Assembly: GCF_010731755.1 (NCBI RefSeq)
Contig: NZ_AP022589.1
Coordinates: 3,038,001 to 3,102,000, forward strand
Direction: 5' to 3'
Length of the DNA stretch: 64,000 nt
From: Mycolicibacter minnesotensis
Lineage (GTDB): Bacteria > Actinomycetota > Actinomycetes > Mycobacteriales > Mycobacteriaceae
Part shown: piece by piece, positions 1 to 9,741 of the stretch
Position numbering within the stretch: the first letter of the stretch is position 1
How the letters are laid out: each line of letters starts with the position of its first letter
Translations under genes and position numbers: made by a program
The notes under the pieces: generated by a model
What the model saw: only the letters and a program-made list of their open reading frames with translations
Told to the model about the DNA's origin: nothing
Databases searched by the model: none

Positions 1-267
1 GGGGATCGATGTGCTGGCACCCGACGCCGGATAGGGAACCATGACCGGTGTGTAGGTGCCCCCGGTGGCCGGATCGATGTAGTCGGTGACGATGGCGTCC
101 TGCCAGCGCTGGCTGGGCGTTGGCATGAAGGTGCCGCCCATGATCAGCGCGGTCAACGCGTCCTCGGGGACATCGGCGCGGGCCGGCGCCACCGGTGCGG
201 CGAACAGCACGGTCGCGGCGCACAGCAACACCGGCAGAACGCGATCGGAAAGTCGGCGCAAGCCCAT
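1..267 (-). CDS. Secreted PE-PPE-domain hydrolase, 3' end truncated by window
   Basis: The 5' 89 codons of a minus-strand gene that runs off the left edge. The protein begins with a signal peptide: basic n-region (MGLRRLSDR), a hydrophobic stretch rich in Leu/Val/Ala, and a probable cleavage site at APARA|D near residue 31. The mature start reads [16 protein letters not shown], then a TDYIDP segment, which resembles the beginning of the PE-PPE alpha/beta-hydrolase domain (GGT motif after the first beta strand). Family members with signal peptides instead of a PE domain are known in M. tuberculosis (the Chp1/Chp2 acyltransferases). The catalytic Ser/Asp/His lie outside the window, so activity cannot be judged. 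An AAAGGGG ribosome-binding site precedes the ATG. Assignment to the domain family is inferred from this short segment only. Confidence 0.7.
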   Translation of the reverse strand, partial: MGLRRLSDRVLPVLLCAATVLFAAPVAPARADVPEDALTALIMGGTFMPTPSQRWQDAIVTDYIDPATGGTYTPVMVPYPASGASTSIP

Positions 268-370
268 GGTCAGCCCCTTTCCGCCTGAAGGTCGGTCAAC
301 TATGTCTGAGAATCTCTCAGAGAGCAAGGCTCTGTGCTCGCCGACTGCCGCGGGCATGCAGAGTGAGACC

Positions 371-1189
371 ATGCTCAACCACCCCCGCACCGGCCAGCCG
401 TTCGAGTCGCCGGTGCCGCCCGGGGCAGGCTGGCCCGGAGACCCGGCCACCCCCGCCACCGCGCGGGCTGCCGACGCCACGGAGGTGACGCGACTGGCCG
501 GGGCGGCGCAGTCGATCGGCGAGCTCGACGCGCTGATCAGCGTCTGCCGGGCCTGCCCGCGGTTGGTGACGTGGCGCGAACAGGTGGCCTCGGTCAAGCG
601 AAAGTCCTTCGCCGACCAGCCCTATTGGGGGCGACCGGTGCCCGGCTGGGGTTCGACAGAACCGAAGATCGTGATCGTCGGTCTGGCCCCGGCTGCCAAC
701 GGCGCCAACCGCACCGGCCGCACCTTCACTGGCGACCGCTCCGGCGACCAGTTGTATGCGGCCTTGCACCGTGCCGGCCTGGTCAACCAGCCGACCAGCG
801 TCGATGCAGCGGATGGATTGCGTGCCAACGGCATCCGGATCATCGCCCCGGTGCGCTGCGCGCCGCCGGACAACGCTCCCACGACCGCCGAGCGCAACGC
901 CTGTGCGCCCTGGCTCGACACGGAATGGCGGCTGATCGCCCCGCACGTGCGGGTGATGGTCGCGCTGGGCGGCTTCGCCTGGCAGGTCGCGCTGCGGATC
1001 GCCGCCGATCCCATGCTCAAGCCCAAACCGAAGTTCAGTCACGGGGCGGTCGCCGACTTGGGCCCGACGTTACGGCTGTTGGGTTGTTATCACCCGAGTC
1101 AGCAGAACATGTTCACCGGTCGCCTGACCCCGGCCATGCTGGACGACATCTTCACCAACGCCGCCACCCTTGCCGGCATGAGGAACTGA
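371..1189 (+). CDS. udgB: Type 5 uracil-DNA glycosylase UdgB
   Basis: A 272-residue protein closely resembling mycobacterial UdgB (Rv1259). Family 5 enzymes remove uracil and some other deaminated bases from DNA, using a glycosidic-bond hydrolysis site without the usual catalytic Asp and carrying a 4Fe-4S cluster. Visible features: the cysteine pair in [11 protein letters not shown], the active-site loop [16 protein letters not shown] (motif 1), FTGDRSGD, two further cysteines in PVRCAPP and NACAPW, and the C-terminal [10 protein letters not shown] (motif 2, HPSxQN). The open frame extends upstream to 86, but similarity to known UdgB starts at [11 protein letters not shown], so the ATG at 371 is chosen; it follows GAGTGAG. 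An in-frame ATG at 356 is a possible alternative. Divergent from the hydrolase gene at 1-267. Confidence 0.93.
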   Translation: MLNHPRTGQPFESPVPPGAGWPGDPATPATARAADATEVTRLAGAAQSIGELDALISVCRACPRLVTWREQVASVKRKSFADQPYWGRPVPGWGSTEPKIVIVGLAPAANGANRTGRTFTGDRSGDQLYAALHRAGLVNQPTSVDAADGLRANGIRIIAPVRCAPPDNAPTTAERNACAPWLDTEWRLIAPHVRVMVALGGFAWQVALRIAADPMLKPKPKFSHGAVADLGPTLRLLGCYHPSQQNMFTGRLTPAMLDDIFTNAATLAGMRN

Positions 1190-1252
1190 CACGGCTGGCT
1201 AGGTCGGCGACGCCCGGGAAGGTTCAGCCCACTGCGGGCGTTGTAAGACGAC

Positions 1253-2284
1253 GTGCGTCTTTCCGTTCTCGATCTCGTTCCGGTCCGTACCGACCAGTCC
1301 ACCGCGGACGCGCTTGCCGCGACGGTGCGGCTGGCGCAGACCGCTGACCGGCTTGGCTTCACCAGATACTGGGTGGCCGAACATCACAACATGCCCTCGG
1401 TCGGGGCCACCAGCCCGCCGGTGCTGCTCGCCTACCTGGCGGCGCAGACCTCGCGGGTGCGGCTGGGCTCGGGCGGGGTGATGCTGCCCAACCACGCACC
1501 GCTGGCCGTCGCCGAGCAGTTCGCGCTGCTGGAGGCCGCGGCCCCCGGCCGCATCGACTTGGGGATCGGCCGGGCGCCGGGGTCGGATCCGGTGACCTCG
1601 GTGATGTTGCGGGCCGGCCGCGGTGAGGAAGACATCGAGAACTTCCCCGATTACCTCGACCATGTGCGGGCCATGATGAGCAGTCGCGGCGTGCAGGTGC
1701 AATTGCGTGACGGCGACTACCTGCTCAAGGCCACCCCGGCGGCCACGAGTGAGCCGCGGCTGTGGCTACTGGGATCGAGCATGTATTCGGCCCGGCTGGC
1801 CGCCGCCAAGGGGCTGCCCTATGTGTTCGCCCATCATTTCTCCGGTCAGGGCACCGAGGAGGCCTTGGCCTACTACCGGGCGAACTTCACCCCGAGTGAG
1901 GGGTGTGCGGTACCGACGACGTTTCTGACGGTCAACGCGGCGGTGGCCGAAACCCATGATGAGGCAACGGCGTTGATGCTGCCCAACCTGCAGATGATGG
2001 CCCGGTTGCGGACCGGACGGCCGCTGGGAGCGGTGGATCTGGTCGAGGATGCCCAAGCAGTGGCGGTCTCCGATGCCGAGCAGCGGATCATCGACAGCGG
2101 GCTGCGGCGCGCGGTCGTCGGCGCACCGGCCGAAGCCGCCGAGCAGCTCGCGGCGTTGGCGGAGCAGTTCGGCGTCGACGAGGTGATGATCAATCCGGTT
2201 GCCTCAGCGCACCGCGGCACCGACCCCGCCTCCGCGCCTGGTCGTGAACGCACCTGCGAGCTGCTCGCCAAAGAGCTGTTGTAA
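1253..2284 (+). CDS. LLM-class flavin-dependent oxidoreductase (MsnO8-like)
   Basis: A 343-residue luciferase-like monooxygenase. The start RLSVLDLVPV, the segment YWVAEHHNMPSVG, and LGSGGVMLPNHAPL followed by DLGIGRAPG are typical of group 1 LLM flavoproteins of the MsnO8/YhbW type, which use FMNH2 or F420H2 and form a TIM barrel. The substrate cannot be predicted. GTG is used as start at 1253; the upstream TTGTAAGACGAC gives only a weak ribosome-binding site. It lies 63 bp after udgB on the same strand and ends 3 bp before the convergent PGRS gene. It sits at the position of Rv1260 in the H37Rv order but is a different type of enzyme as far as I recall. Confidence 0.85.
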   Translation: MRLSVLDLVPVRTDQSTADALAATVRLAQTADRLGFTRYWVAEHHNMPSVGATSPPVLLAYLAAQTSRVRLGSGGVMLPNHAPLAVAEQFALLEAAAPGRIDLGIGRAPGSDPVTSVMLRAGRGEEDIENFPDYLDHVRAMMSSRGVQVQLRDGDYLLKATPAATSEPRLWLLGSSMYSARLAAAKGLPYVFAHHFSGQGTEEALAYYRANFTPSEGCAVPTTFLTVNAAVAETHDEATALMLPNLQMMARLRTGRPLGAVDLVEDAQAVAVSDAEQRIIDSGLRRAVVGAPAEAAEQLAALAEQFGVDEVMINPVASAHRGTDPASAPGRERTCELLAKELL

Positions 2285-2287
2285 GCC

Positions 2288-5200
2288 TCAGCGGCTGATG
2301 ATGGTGGTGCCGTAGCCGCTCGGCTTGTAGTCGATGTAGACCGGATTCACCGAGAACGGGTAGTAGCCGCTGTTGGCGGCTCCGCCGGACGTCACATATG
2401 GACCGTTGTTGGTGGTCGTGTAGGAGTACAGCAGGGTGCTGCCGTCGGCGTTGTACACCGAGATCACCGTGCCGGCCGGAACCTGCGAACCGACCCCGAG
2501 TTGTGGGAACAGCGACTGCGGAATGCTGCCGTACATGCCGCCGGAATCGATCGAGGTCGTGACGGCAACCGGGGCGGCACCGTTGATGGAGATCATCGTG
2601 TCGACGTACGGCGATCCGGAAACGGAGGTCTCGGGGTCGAGCGGGTTCGGACCAAAGATCACTTGGCCGGTCTGCTCGTCGATGAGCACGCCCTGGTTGA
2701 GCGCGCCGGGCAGCGCCGAGATGATCGTGGAGGTGCCGGCGTAACCGTTGTTGGGTCCGATACCGAGCACTCCGACGATGCCGTACTGGTTGAAGTACTG
2801 CGTCATCAGTGCGTTCGACGAGGAGGTGACGACGTTGACCCCGGTCGGATCGGTGACGAGATCTCCCGAGCAGGCAACTTTGTCGCAGAAGCCCACCGTG
2901 GTGCTGTACGTCTGGTAGCCGTAACTGTTGTTGCCCAGTCCGGCGTAGCTGGCGTTTCCGGACAGCAGCACATTGCCGAGTCCGCCCGGATTGCCGACGG
3001 CGCTGTTGAGGATCGTCAATCCGGTCGAGCCGGTGTCGATTTGGACCGGGACCGGCGGTCCGCCATTGATCGAGATGTAGACGATCGGGCTGATGCCGCC
3101 GCTTTGCAGATACAGCGGAATGGTGACGTTGACCGGGCCGTCGGGTCCGCCGCGATCGCCGGCGGCCGCAGCGCCGGATCCGGCACCGCCGATACCCCCG
3201 GCTCCGTTGGCGCCGTTGCTGCCGACCGCTCCGCCAAGGCCGCCGTCACCACCGTCGCCGCCGTCACCACCGCGGGCACCGGCGCCCCCGGCGGCCGCCG
3301 CGCCGGCTGCCCCGCCGTCGCCGCCGTCACCGGCTGCTCCGCCATGGACGTTGGTGCCGGTCAGTGTGGCGTTGCCGCCGTCGCCGCCGTTTCCGCCGTG
3401 GCCACCCGCGCCGGCGTTGCCGCCGTCGCCCGCCTGGGCGCCCGCACCTGCGGCGCCGCCGGCACCGGCGTTCCCTCCGGTACCGCCGTTCCCGCCGTCG
3501 CCACCGCTGGAGCCCTGCGCGTAGTAGCTGCCGAGGGCGTCGCCGCCGTTGGCGCCCGCGCCACCCACACCGCCGTTGCCGCCGGTCCCACCGTTGAATC
3601 CGGTGTCTCCGATGCCGCCGGCACCGCCCGCTCCCGCGGCGCCGCCATTGCCGCCTGCCCCGCCGATCCCGACCGGGGCCTTGTTGATGCCCGGCTGGGC
3701 ATAGAGCCCAGAACCCGGCGACCCACCGCCACCGGCGGCACCGCCGTTACCGCCGTTGCCGCCGGTTCCTCCGTCGCTGTCGTCGCCTGCCCCGCCGGTT
3801 CCGCCGCCGCCACCGCGACCGCCGCCGCCCCCGGCGCCGCCGTTGCCGTTGGTGCCGAACCTGCCGTGTTCGCCGATGGCGGGGTTGCCGGCGTAGGCCG
3901 AACCGGCCGCACCACCGGTTCCGCCGGCGCCGCCGTTCCCGCCGTCGAATCCGGTGCCACCGCCGAATGCGCCGTTGGTGCCGAGGCCGCCGTTGCCGCC
4001 CACGCCGCCGACTCCACCGTCGCCGCCGCTGCCGTATTGCACGTTGTTCGCTATGTCCAGGGTGGCGATGCCGTTTCCGCCACCGTTGCCGCCGGCGCCG
4101 CCCGCTCCACCGGCGCCGCCTTTGCCGGTGCCGGGCCCTTGCGCGCTGACACTGCTGCCGCCGGCCCCACCGGCGCCGCCCTTACCGCCGTTGCCGCCGG
4201 CGCCGGGCAGGGTGGCGCTGGGGGGCAGTTGGCTCTGGTCCACGCCGCGCCCACCGTTACCGGCGTTGCCGCCGGCGCCGCCCTTGCCGCCGTTGCCGTC
4301 GCCGAGTGAGTTGCCGCCTGCCCCGCCCTTGCCGCCGTTTCCGCCATTGCCGGCGTTGCCGTTGCTGACGACGGGGTTGCCGTTGGCGCCGGTCGCGCCG
4401 TTGCCGCCGGCGCCGCCAGCGCCGCCGTCGCCGTGCAGGCTGCCGGTTCCACCAGCGCCGCCGTTGCCACCGTTGGTGCCCGCGGTGACGGCGTTATAGC
4501 CGTTGCCGCCGGCGCCGCCGTTGCCGGCGTGGGCCGTCGACGCCGAGCCGGCCACCCCGGTGATTCCCTGGACGGAACCGCTGCCGCCCGCTCCGCCGAG
4601 ACCGCCGGCACCGACTTGGCCGCCGTTGCCGCCGCGACCGCCGTTCGGGTTGCTGGCGTTGCCGTTGGCGCCCTTACCGCCATCCCCGGGGTTGCCGCCG
4701 GTCCCGCCGTTGCCGCCGTTGCCACCCGTGCCCTGTTGGCCCGCGGTTCCCTGCGCGGAGGCGCCGCCGTCGCCGCCGTTGCCGCCGATTCCGCCCTTGC
4801 CGCCCTGCATGCCGTTTCCGCCGTTGCCGCCGGCGGACCCCGCGGCGATGGCGTTGGTGCCGGCTGCGCCGTTTCCGCCGGTGCCGCCGTTGCCGGCGTT
4901 GCCACCGGCACCGCCCGCGCCGCCGTGGCCGTCACCGAGGGACGCGCCACCGGCACCGCCGTCACCGCCTCGGCCGCCGGCCCCTCCGACACTGCCGTTG
5001 CCGCCGTTGGCGCCGTCTACGCCGTTGCCACCCGCGCCGCCGGCCCCGCCGTTACCGTGCAGGCTGCCGGTGCCGCCCGCTCCGCCATTGCCGCCACTGG
5101 CGCCTGCGACAGCGTTGGGGTCCGACGCGGCGTCGTAGCCGTTGCCGCCCGCTCCGCCGTTTCCGGCGTAGTCCGACGGGGTGCCGGTCGCGCCGTGCAG

Positions 5201-6331
5201 TCCTTGGACTGAGCCCGCCCCGCCGTCACCACCCAGGCCACCGGCCCCGAAGGACCCGCCGTCGCCGCCGCGACCGCCGTCGGGGTTGCTCGCCGTGCCG
5301 TTCCCACCGGCTCCGCCATCACCGGCGGCCCCACCGGATCCGCCATTGCCGCCGTTGCCGCCCGCGCCCTGCAGGCCAGCGGCGCCGTGCACCGAGGTCC
5401 CGCCCGCGCCGCCGTTGCCGCCGAGGCCGCCGTTGCCGCCCTGCATGCCGTCGCCGCCATCACCACCGGCCGCGCCCGCGAGGATCGCGTCGATCCCGTC
5501 CACACCCGCTCCGCCAGCGCCGCCTGCCCCGCCGCTGCCGCCGGCTCCACCACGGCCGCCGTCGCCGAACTGCGCCAGGCTGGCCCCACCCGCGCCACCG
5601 TTTCCGCCCAGCGCGCCGTTGCCACCGGTGAAGCCCGCCGCCCCTGCCTCGCCGGCGATTCCAGTTCCGCCGATCCCGCCGGCGCCGCCGTTGCCGACCA
5701 GCCAGGCGATGGCGTCGCCGCCCGCGCCTCCGACGCCCGCGGCCTCGCCGTCTAGGCCGACACCGCCGGTACCGCCGATCCCGCCGTTGCCCATCAGCCA
5801 TCCGCCGGCGCCGCCGATGCCGCCATCAGCACCGGCTCCGCCGTCACCGCCGGCGCCGCCGTCGCCGAACATTCCGGCCGCCCCGCCGTTGCCGCCGGCC
5901 ACTCCGGCCAGACTCTGGTCGAAGCCGTCACCACCGTCGCCGAATAGCAGCCCACCGGCGGTGCCGTCCGGGTTGTACTCGTCCCAACCGTCGACACCGT
6001 TGCCGATCAGGAACCTCCCGAACAGCTGGTTGATGCCGCCGTTGATCTGTTCACCCAGCGGGCTGGTGATCCAGGCCTGGAGTGAGGTGTGCAGCGGTTC
6101 GTAGAAGAGCTGGTCGAACCAGACCGCGGAGTCGAACGGGTTGGTGTCGGCCGCGACCCCAGCGGCCGGGGTGAACCAGTCGGCGAGCCAGTCCAGGTCC
6201 ATTTCGTCGGCGTGTGCCGACCCGGTCACCGGTGTCAATCCGACGGCAAGGAAGGCTCCGACCGCGGCTCCGGCTCCCGCCAGGCGCCGGCGTGTTGACA
6301 TCGACTTGCGCGGCCCGCCCTGACGACTCAT
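2288..6331 (-). CDS. PGRS repeat protein with PecA-type aspartic protease domain, no PE
   Basis: A 1347-residue exported protein in four parts. (1) Residues 1-41: signal peptide with STRRRLAG (possible twin-arginine motif), hydrophobic core, and predicted cleavage SAHA|DE. (2) Residues 42-115: a module with YEPLHT (78-82), WITS (87-90) and FLIGNGVDG just before the repeats; the LIGNG motif is the junction seen in PE_PGRS proteins, but no PE domain precedes it. (3) About residues 116-1075: Gly-Gly-Asn/Ala (PGRS) repeats. (4) About 1085-1347: a pepsin-like domain with VQIDTGSTG (Asp1099) and [10 protein letters not shown] (Asp1262), the two catalytic Asp motifs of PecA and PE_PGRS35-type proteases. 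PecA is known to process PE_PGRS and lipase proteins at the mycobacterial surface. A GGGG ribosome site precedes the ATG; Met11 is an alternative start. It lies 71 bp downstream of the nitroreductase gene. Confidence 0.9.
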   Translation of the reverse strand: MSRQGGPRKSMSTRRRLAGAGAAVGAFLAVGLTPVTGSAHADEMDLDWLADWFTPAAGVAADTNPFDSAVWFDQLFYEPLHTSLQAWITSPLGEQINGGINQLFGRFLIGNGVDGWDEYNPDGTAGGLLFGDGGDGFDQSLAGVAGGNGGAAGMFGDGGAGGDGGAGADGGIGGAGGWLMGNGGIGGTGGVGLDGEAAGVGGAGGDAIAWLVGNGGAGGIGGTGIAGEAGAAGFTGGNGALGGNGGAGGASLAQFGDGGRGGAGGSGGAGGAGGAGVDGIDAILAGAAGGDGGDGMQGGNGGLGGNGGAGGTSVHGAAGLQGAGGNGGNGGSGGAAGDGGAGGNGTASNPDGGRGGDGGSFGAGGLGGDGGAGSVQGLHGATGTPSDYAGNGGAGGNGYDAASDPNAVAGASGGNGGAGGTGSLHGNGGAGGAGGNGVDGANGGNGSVGGAGGRGGDGGAGGASLGDGHGGAGGAGGNAGNGGTGGNGAAGTNAIAAGSAGGNGGNGMQGGKGGIGGNGGDGGASAQGTAGQQGTGGNGGNGGTGGNPGDGGKGANGNASNPNGGRGGNGGQVGAGGLGGAGGSGSVQGITGVAGSASTAHAGNGGAGGNGYNAVTAGTNGGNGGAGGTGSLHGDGGAGGAGGNGATGANGNPVVSNGNAGNGGNGGKGGAGGNSLGDGNGGKGGAGGNAGNGGRGVDQSQLPPSATLPGAGGNGGKGGAGGAGGSSVSAQGPGTGKGGAGGAGGAGGNGGGNGIATLDIANNVQYGSGGDGGVGGVGGNGGLGTNGAFGGGTGFDGGNGGAGGTGGAAGSAYAGNPAIGEHGRFGTNGNGGAGGGGGRGGGGGTGGAGDDSDGGTGGNGGNGGAAGGGGSPGSGLYAQPGINKAPVGIGGAGGNGGAAGAGGAGGIGDTGFNGGTGGNGGVGGAGANGGDALGSYYAQGSSGGDGGNGGTGGNAGAGGAAGAGAQAGDGGNAGAGGHGGNGGDGGNATLTGTNVHGGAAGDGGDGGAAGAAAAGGAGARGGDGGDGGDGGLGGAVGSNGANGAGGIGGAGSGAAAAGDRGGPDGPVNVTIPLYLQSGGISPIVYISINGGPPVPVQIDTGSTGLTILNSAVGNPGGLGNVLLSGNASYAGLGNNSYGYQTYSTTVGFCDKVACSGDLVTDPTGVNVVTSSSNALMTQYFNQYGIVGVLGIGPNNGYAGTSTIISALPGALNQGVLIDEQTGQVIFGPNPLDPETSVSGSPYVDTMISINGAAPVAVTTSIDSGGMYGSIPQSLFPQLGVGSQVPAGTVISVYNADGSTLLYSYTTTNNGPYVTSGGAANSGYYPFSVNPVYIDYKPSGYGTTIISR

Positions 6332-6402
6332 CGCCCCAAAGTACTAGCTGAGTGATACCTGAGCAAAGGAGAACGGCCGGCCATTCCGGGAAAGAACGCC
6401 GA

Positions 6403-6858
6403 TTAACGCGACGATGCCGGAGTCAGTGCCACAACGGGGATCGGCCGGGTGGTTCGGTGCTGGTAGCCGTTGTATCGATCAGCGTTGTTGGCGTTGACGA
6501 TTCGCCACAGTCGAGCGTATTCCGGGTTATCCGGAAGCACCGGTCGCGCGGTGGCCCGCAGGCGCTTCGGCCCGACGTTGATCTCTACTTCAGGGTTGGC
6601 CTTGAGGTTGTGATACCAGGCGGGGGAGCGGGGCGCGCCGCCCATCGACGCGACGATCAGATAGTCGTCGCCATCGCGGGCGTAGCTCAATGTTGAGGTA
6701 CGAGCCTTGCCGGTTTTCGCGCCGACGGTGTGCAACAACAGGTTGGGCGGCAGGCCCGGCACCGTGTGGCCGATCCAGCCGTTGGTTCGTTGGTAGATCT
6801 GACTGTGCAGGCCGAGCACTCGCACACCCAGTTTTTCAATCCACGACAGACGGTCCAT
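6403..6858 (-). CDS. Deazaflavin (F420)-dependent nitroreductase family protein
   Basis: A 151-residue protein of the Ddn/DUF385 split-beta-barrel family, matching Rv1261c in length and position. The family signature is clear: HTVGAKTGKARTSTLSY, then IVASMGGAPRSPAWYHNLKANPEV. Members bind F420H2 and reduce quinones or nitroaromatics; the Rv1261c group has been reported as an F420-binding enzyme, with physiological substrate uncertain. The open frame extends 71 codons upstream through the HIT gene, but the conserved start MDRLSWIEKLG at 6858 is chosen. It begins 4 bp after the stop of the HIT gene, so the two are probably co-transcribed and translationally linked. Confidence 0.9.
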   Translation of the reverse strand: MDRLSWIEKLGVRVLGLHSQIYQRTNGWIGHTVPGLPPNLLLHTVGAKTGKARTSTLSYARDGDDYLIVASMGGAPRSPAWYHNLKANPEVEINVGPKRLRATARPVLPDNPEYARLWRIVNANNADRYNGYQHRTTRPIPVVALTPASSR

Positions 6859-6862
6859 CGCT

Positions 6863-7300
6863 TCAGTCTGACGGTGCGGTGCCGCTGCTGGCCAGTGCTT
6901 CTCGCAGGATGGCCCCGGTCTTCTCACGATCGGGGTCGCGGCGCACCAGCAGGCCTTTGGCGAACGACAGTCGGTCTCCGTCGCGGCGTGGGACCACATG
7001 CAGGTGGATGTGGAAGACGCTCTGAAACGCCGCCCGGCCATCATTGATCGCCAGGTTGTTGCCGTCGGCATGGAGCCCGGAGGTGCGCGCCGCCTGCCCG
7101 ATCCGCTTTCCGATCGCGATCATGCCGGCCAACGTGGCCGCGGGGGTGTCGGTCAGGTCCACGAAATGCTGTTTGGGGATCACCAGGGTATGGCCGCGGG
7201 TGAACGGCCGAATGTCGAGAAAGGCCAGGTAATCGTCGTCTTCGAAGACTTTGACGGCCGGTGCGGTACCGGCGGCGACGGCGCAGAACACGCAGGACAT
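6863..7300 (-). CDS. HIT family nucleotide-binding protein
   Basis: A 145-residue histidine-triad protein, ortholog of Rv1262c by sequence and neighbourhood. The triad is VFHIHLHVVP (H-phi-H-phi-H-phi-phi); the middle histidine is the nucleophile in the Hint/Fhit hydrolases that cleave phosphoramidates or dinucleoside polyphosphates. SCVFC near the N terminus is a likely zinc-binding start typical of the Hint branch, and DIRPFTRGHTLVIPK is conserved. The start is placed at MSCVFCAVAAG (ATG at 7300) because homologs begin there; seven more codons upstream are open (MTANVAV). It is the first gene of a minus-strand pair with the nitroreductase gene, and in H37Rv the same two genes are paired. 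Confidence 0.92.
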   Translation of the reverse strand: MSCVFCAVAAGTAPAVKVFEDDDYLAFLDIRPFTRGHTLVIPKQHFVDLTDTPAATLAGMIAIGKRIGQAARTSGLHADGNNLAINDGRAAFQSVFHIHLHVVPRRDGDRLSFAKGLLVRRDPDREKTGAILREALASSGTAPSD

Positions 7301-7353
7301 GACCGCCACGTTAGCGGTCATGCCGGCCGCCGCGGGTTCCCGGTAGGACCCCG

Positions 7354-8508
7354 CTAGGTATTCAGCGCACCGGCCATTGCTTCGATCGCCCGGTCCAGGA
7401 TGGCCCGAGTGGTAGCGAAATTCAGCCGGGCGAAACCGGGCCCGCCGCCGAAGGGGATGCCGGGGCTCAGCGCCACCCGCGCGTCTGTCAGCAGGATCTC
7501 AGCCGGCTCGGCCACCAGACCCAGCTCCCGGAAGTCGACCCAGGCCAGGTAGGTGGCCTCCGGGTGGGTGACCCGCAGTCCCGGGACGGCTTCGGGCAGC
7601 GCCTGGCTCAGGTGGTCTCGATTGGCCCGCAGATAGCGCAGGAGAGCATCCAGCCAGGGCCCGCCGTTGCGGTAGGCCGCCAGGTTGGCGCTGATCCCGA
7701 CGGTGGATGCCCCCATGGTGTGCAGCAGGTTGATCCTGCGCCATGCCTCGATGTCGCGTGGATTGGACAAGATCACCTGGGCGCACATCAGCCCGGGCAG
7801 GTTCCAGCCCTTGGAAGCCGACATCAGGGTGATCACGGTGTCGGCGGCGGCGGGGGACACCGAGGCAGCTGCGACGTGCGGCCGGTCGTAGACCAGTGGG
7901 GCATGGATCTCGTCGGCGATGACCCGGGCGCCGTGCCGCGCAGCAATGTCGACGATCGCACTGATCTCTTGGGCGGTGAAGGCGGTACCCAGCGGGTTGT
8001 TCGGGTTGCACAGGATCAGCGATCCCGCACCTGCGGCGAACGCCGCGTCCAGGGCTTCCAAATCCATCAGGTAGCGTCCCGACGCCTGCTGTGTCATCGG
8101 GATCTCCACACGCTGGCGCCCGGTGACGGTCAGCAGGTCGAAGAACGGCATGTAGGCCGGCACCGGCAGGACTACCGGGCTCTCCGGGCGGGTGAGGAAC
8201 TCGATGACGACTTCCATGCCCTTGAGGACGTCGGGCACCACCCGCACCCACTGAGGCTGGACCGGCCAGCCGTAGCGGCGTAGGCACCACTGTGCGAGTG
8301 CGGTGGGCAGCGCATCGGAGCTCAGCGCGGGGTAGCCGAATTCCTCGTTGGCCACGCAGGCTCGCACTCCGTCCAGCACCGCGGGCGCGGTGGGGAAGTC
8401 CATCTCGGCTATCCACAGCGGCAGCACGTCCGGGCCGAACTGACTCCACTTGATGGTGTTGCGTGCGCGCAGCTGATCCGGGGTCAACGCATCGAAGGCT
8501 TCGTCCAC
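7354..8508 (-). CDS. PatB/MalY family aminotransferase-like C-S lyase
   Basis: A 384-residue PLP enzyme of the class I/II aminotransferase fold. The start [16 protein letters not shown] and [16 protein letters not shown] are the hallmark opening of MalY/PatB cystathionine beta-lyases. Other motifs: [28 protein letters not shown] (Asp of the PLP pyridine contact), and [14 protein letters not shown], with the Schiff-base lysine in ASKGWN. Likely reaction is beta-elimination of cystathionine or cysteine conjugates to pyruvate, ammonia and a thiol. The frame is open further upstream, into the neighbouring gene, so the GTG at 8508 is preferred; it is 31 bp from the divergent adenylyl cyclase. This position in H37Rv, between Rv1262c and Rv1264, holds an amidase gene (amiB2) instead. 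Confidence 0.88.
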   Translation of the reverse strand: MDEAFDALTPDQLRARNTIKWSQFGPDVLPLWIAEMDFPTAPAVLDGVRACVANEEFGYPALSSDALPTALAQWCLRRYGWPVQPQWVRVVPDVLKGMEVVIEFLTRPESPVVLPVPAYMPFFDLLTVTGRQRVEIPMTQQASGRYLMDLEALDAAFAAGAGSLILCNPNNPLGTAFTAQEISAIVDIAARHGARVIADEIHAPLVYDRPHVAAASVSPAAADTVITLMSASKGWNLPGLMCAQVILSNPRDIEAWRRINLLHTMGASTVGISANLAAYRNGGPWLDALLRYLRANRDHLSQALPEAVPGLRVTHPEATYLAWVDFRELGLVAEPAEILLTDARVALSPGIPFGGGPGFARLNFATTRAILDRAIEAMAGALNT

Positions 8509-8539
8509 TCCGACAGTCTGCGCGATATACGTTGGGGAC

Positions 8540-9652
8540 GTGGCAGACCCCGAGATCGCGGACTTGTTGGAGGGGCTGGACGGCACCGCGCGTGCCGAGC
8601 GTGCCGAACTGATCGAATGGCTGCTGGGACAGGGCATCACCGTCGAGGAGATCCGCCGCAACGTCTCACCGATGTTGCTGGCGTCGCGTCGCCTGGTCGG
8701 TGACGACGGCACCTATGTCTCGGCTCGGGAGATCAGCGCATCGACCGGCGTCGACTTGGACCAGTTGCAGCGCCTGCAGCGGGCGGTCGGGCTGCCGTGG
8801 GTGGAAGATCCGGATTCCCCGGTGCAGATGCGTGCCGATGCCAGCATCGCCGAGCATGCGCGCCGATTCGTCGAGGCGGGTATTGATGCCGAGCAGGCTC
8901 TGCAAACCGCCCGCGTCCTGGCCGACGGGCTGGCGCACGCGGCGGAGTTCATGCGTTTCACGGTGTTGTCGGCCGTCGGCGAGCCGGGTATCACCGAGCT
9001 GCAGATCGCGCAGCGTTCCCAGGAACTGGTGGGGCGCCTGGCGCCGTTGCTGGGCTCATTCGTGGACGACATGCTGATGTTGCAGCTGCGCCACCAGCTG
9101 GACATCGACGCGATCACCGCCGGCGAACGCGCGGCCGGCACACCGCTGCCCGGGGCGCGGCAGATCGTCGTCGCGTTTGCTGACCTGGTCGGCTTCACCC
9201 GGCTAGGTGAGATGGTTCCGCCCGAGGAGCTGGTTCAGCTCGCCGAGCGACTGACGTTGCTGGCACGCGAGATCGCAGTTCCACCAGTCCGATTCATCAA
9301 GACCATCGGCGACGCGGTGATGTTCGTCTGCCCGGATCCCGAGCCGCTGGTCGACGCGGTGTTGCGGTTGGTCGAGGCGGCTCAGGCCGACGAGAGCCTG
9401 CCGCGACTTCGTGCCGGAATCGCCGCCGGTGAGGCGGTGAGCCGGGTCGGGGACTGGTTCGGCAGTCCGGTCAATCTGGCCAGCCGGATAACCGGGGTGG
9501 CCCGGCCGGGAACGGTGCTGGTCGCTGAGCCGGTGCGGGTCGCGCTGGAGGATTCCGGTGCCTTCCGCTGGTCATTCGCGGGGGCACGCCACCTTAAGGG
9601 CATCAAAGCCGAGGTGAGCCTGTTCCGCGTCCGAACCAGCGCCGACTCCTGA
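8540..9652 (+). CDS. Class III adenylyl cyclase with N-terminal autoinhibitory domain (Rv1264-type)
   Basis: A 370-residue enzyme that makes cAMP from ATP. Residues 1 to about 195 correspond to the helical pH-sensing autoinhibitory domain known from Rv1264; residues 205-365 are the cyclase homology domain. All six catalytic positions are visible: metal ligands Asp215 (FADLVGF) and Asp258 (KTIGDAV), adenine-selecting Lys254 and Asp305, and transition-state Asn312 and Arg316 (SPVNLASR). The offset to the known Rv1264 residues is a constant 7, which supports orthology. Known members are inhibited at neutral pH and activated in acid, acting as soluble homodimers. GTG start at 8540 follows GGGGA. 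It is divergent from the PatB-like gene with only 31 bp between. Confidence 0.94.
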   Translation: MADPEIADLLEGLDGTARAERAELIEWLLGQGITVEEIRRNVSPMLLASRRLVGDDGTYVSAREISASTGVDLDQLQRLQRAVGLPWVEDPDSPVQMRADASIAEHARRFVEAGIDAEQALQTARVLADGLAHAAEFMRFTVLSAVGEPGITELQIAQRSQELVGRLAPLLGSFVDDMLMLQLRHQLDIDAITAGERAAGTPLPGARQIVVAFADLVGFTRLGEMVPPEELVQLAERLTLLAREIAVPPVRFIKTIGDAVMFVCPDPEPLVDAVLRLVEAAQADESLPRLRAGIAAGEAVSRVGDWFGSPVNLASRITGVARPGTVLVAEPVRVALEDSGAFRWSFAGARHLKGIKAEVSLFRVRTSADS

Positions 9653-9665
9653 GCTATCGCAGGAA

Positions 9666-9685
9666 CTGGGGACCAACGGCCCCTG
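9666..9685 (+). promoter_or_regulatory. Candidate DosR/DevR binding box upstream of the Acg-like gene
   Basis: The 20-mer CTGGGGACCAACGGCCCCTG matches the published DosR consensus (TTSGGGACTWWAGTCCCSAA) at 14 of 20 positions, including the conserved GGGAC and CCC cores in the correct spacing. It lies 56 bp before the ATG of the Acg-like nitroreductase, just after the end of the cyclase gene. Acg-family genes are classical members of the hypoxia/NO dormancy regulon, so position and target both fit. The call is a match by eye, not a scored search. Confidence 0.55.
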
Positions 9686-9741
9686 TTGCGGCCGGGCCCG
9701 GGCTGGGAGCCTGAAGGCGACAAACCCGTTGGAGGTGGCTG

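Noticed and set aside
2501..4309. Long plus-strand frame (602 codons) opposite the PGRS gene, and several similar ones opposite 24516-26729
   Set aside because: These are shadow frames caused by the GGC/GCC repeat structure of PGRS DNA. Their translations are low-complexity Ala/Val/Gly or Pro runs and the sense strand encodes a clear signal peptide and protease domain.
3100..5950. Regular short repeats that might be taken for a CRISPR array
   Set aside because: The repeats are in-frame Gly-Gly-x codon repeats without constant-length direct repeats or unique spacers, and no cas gene is present.
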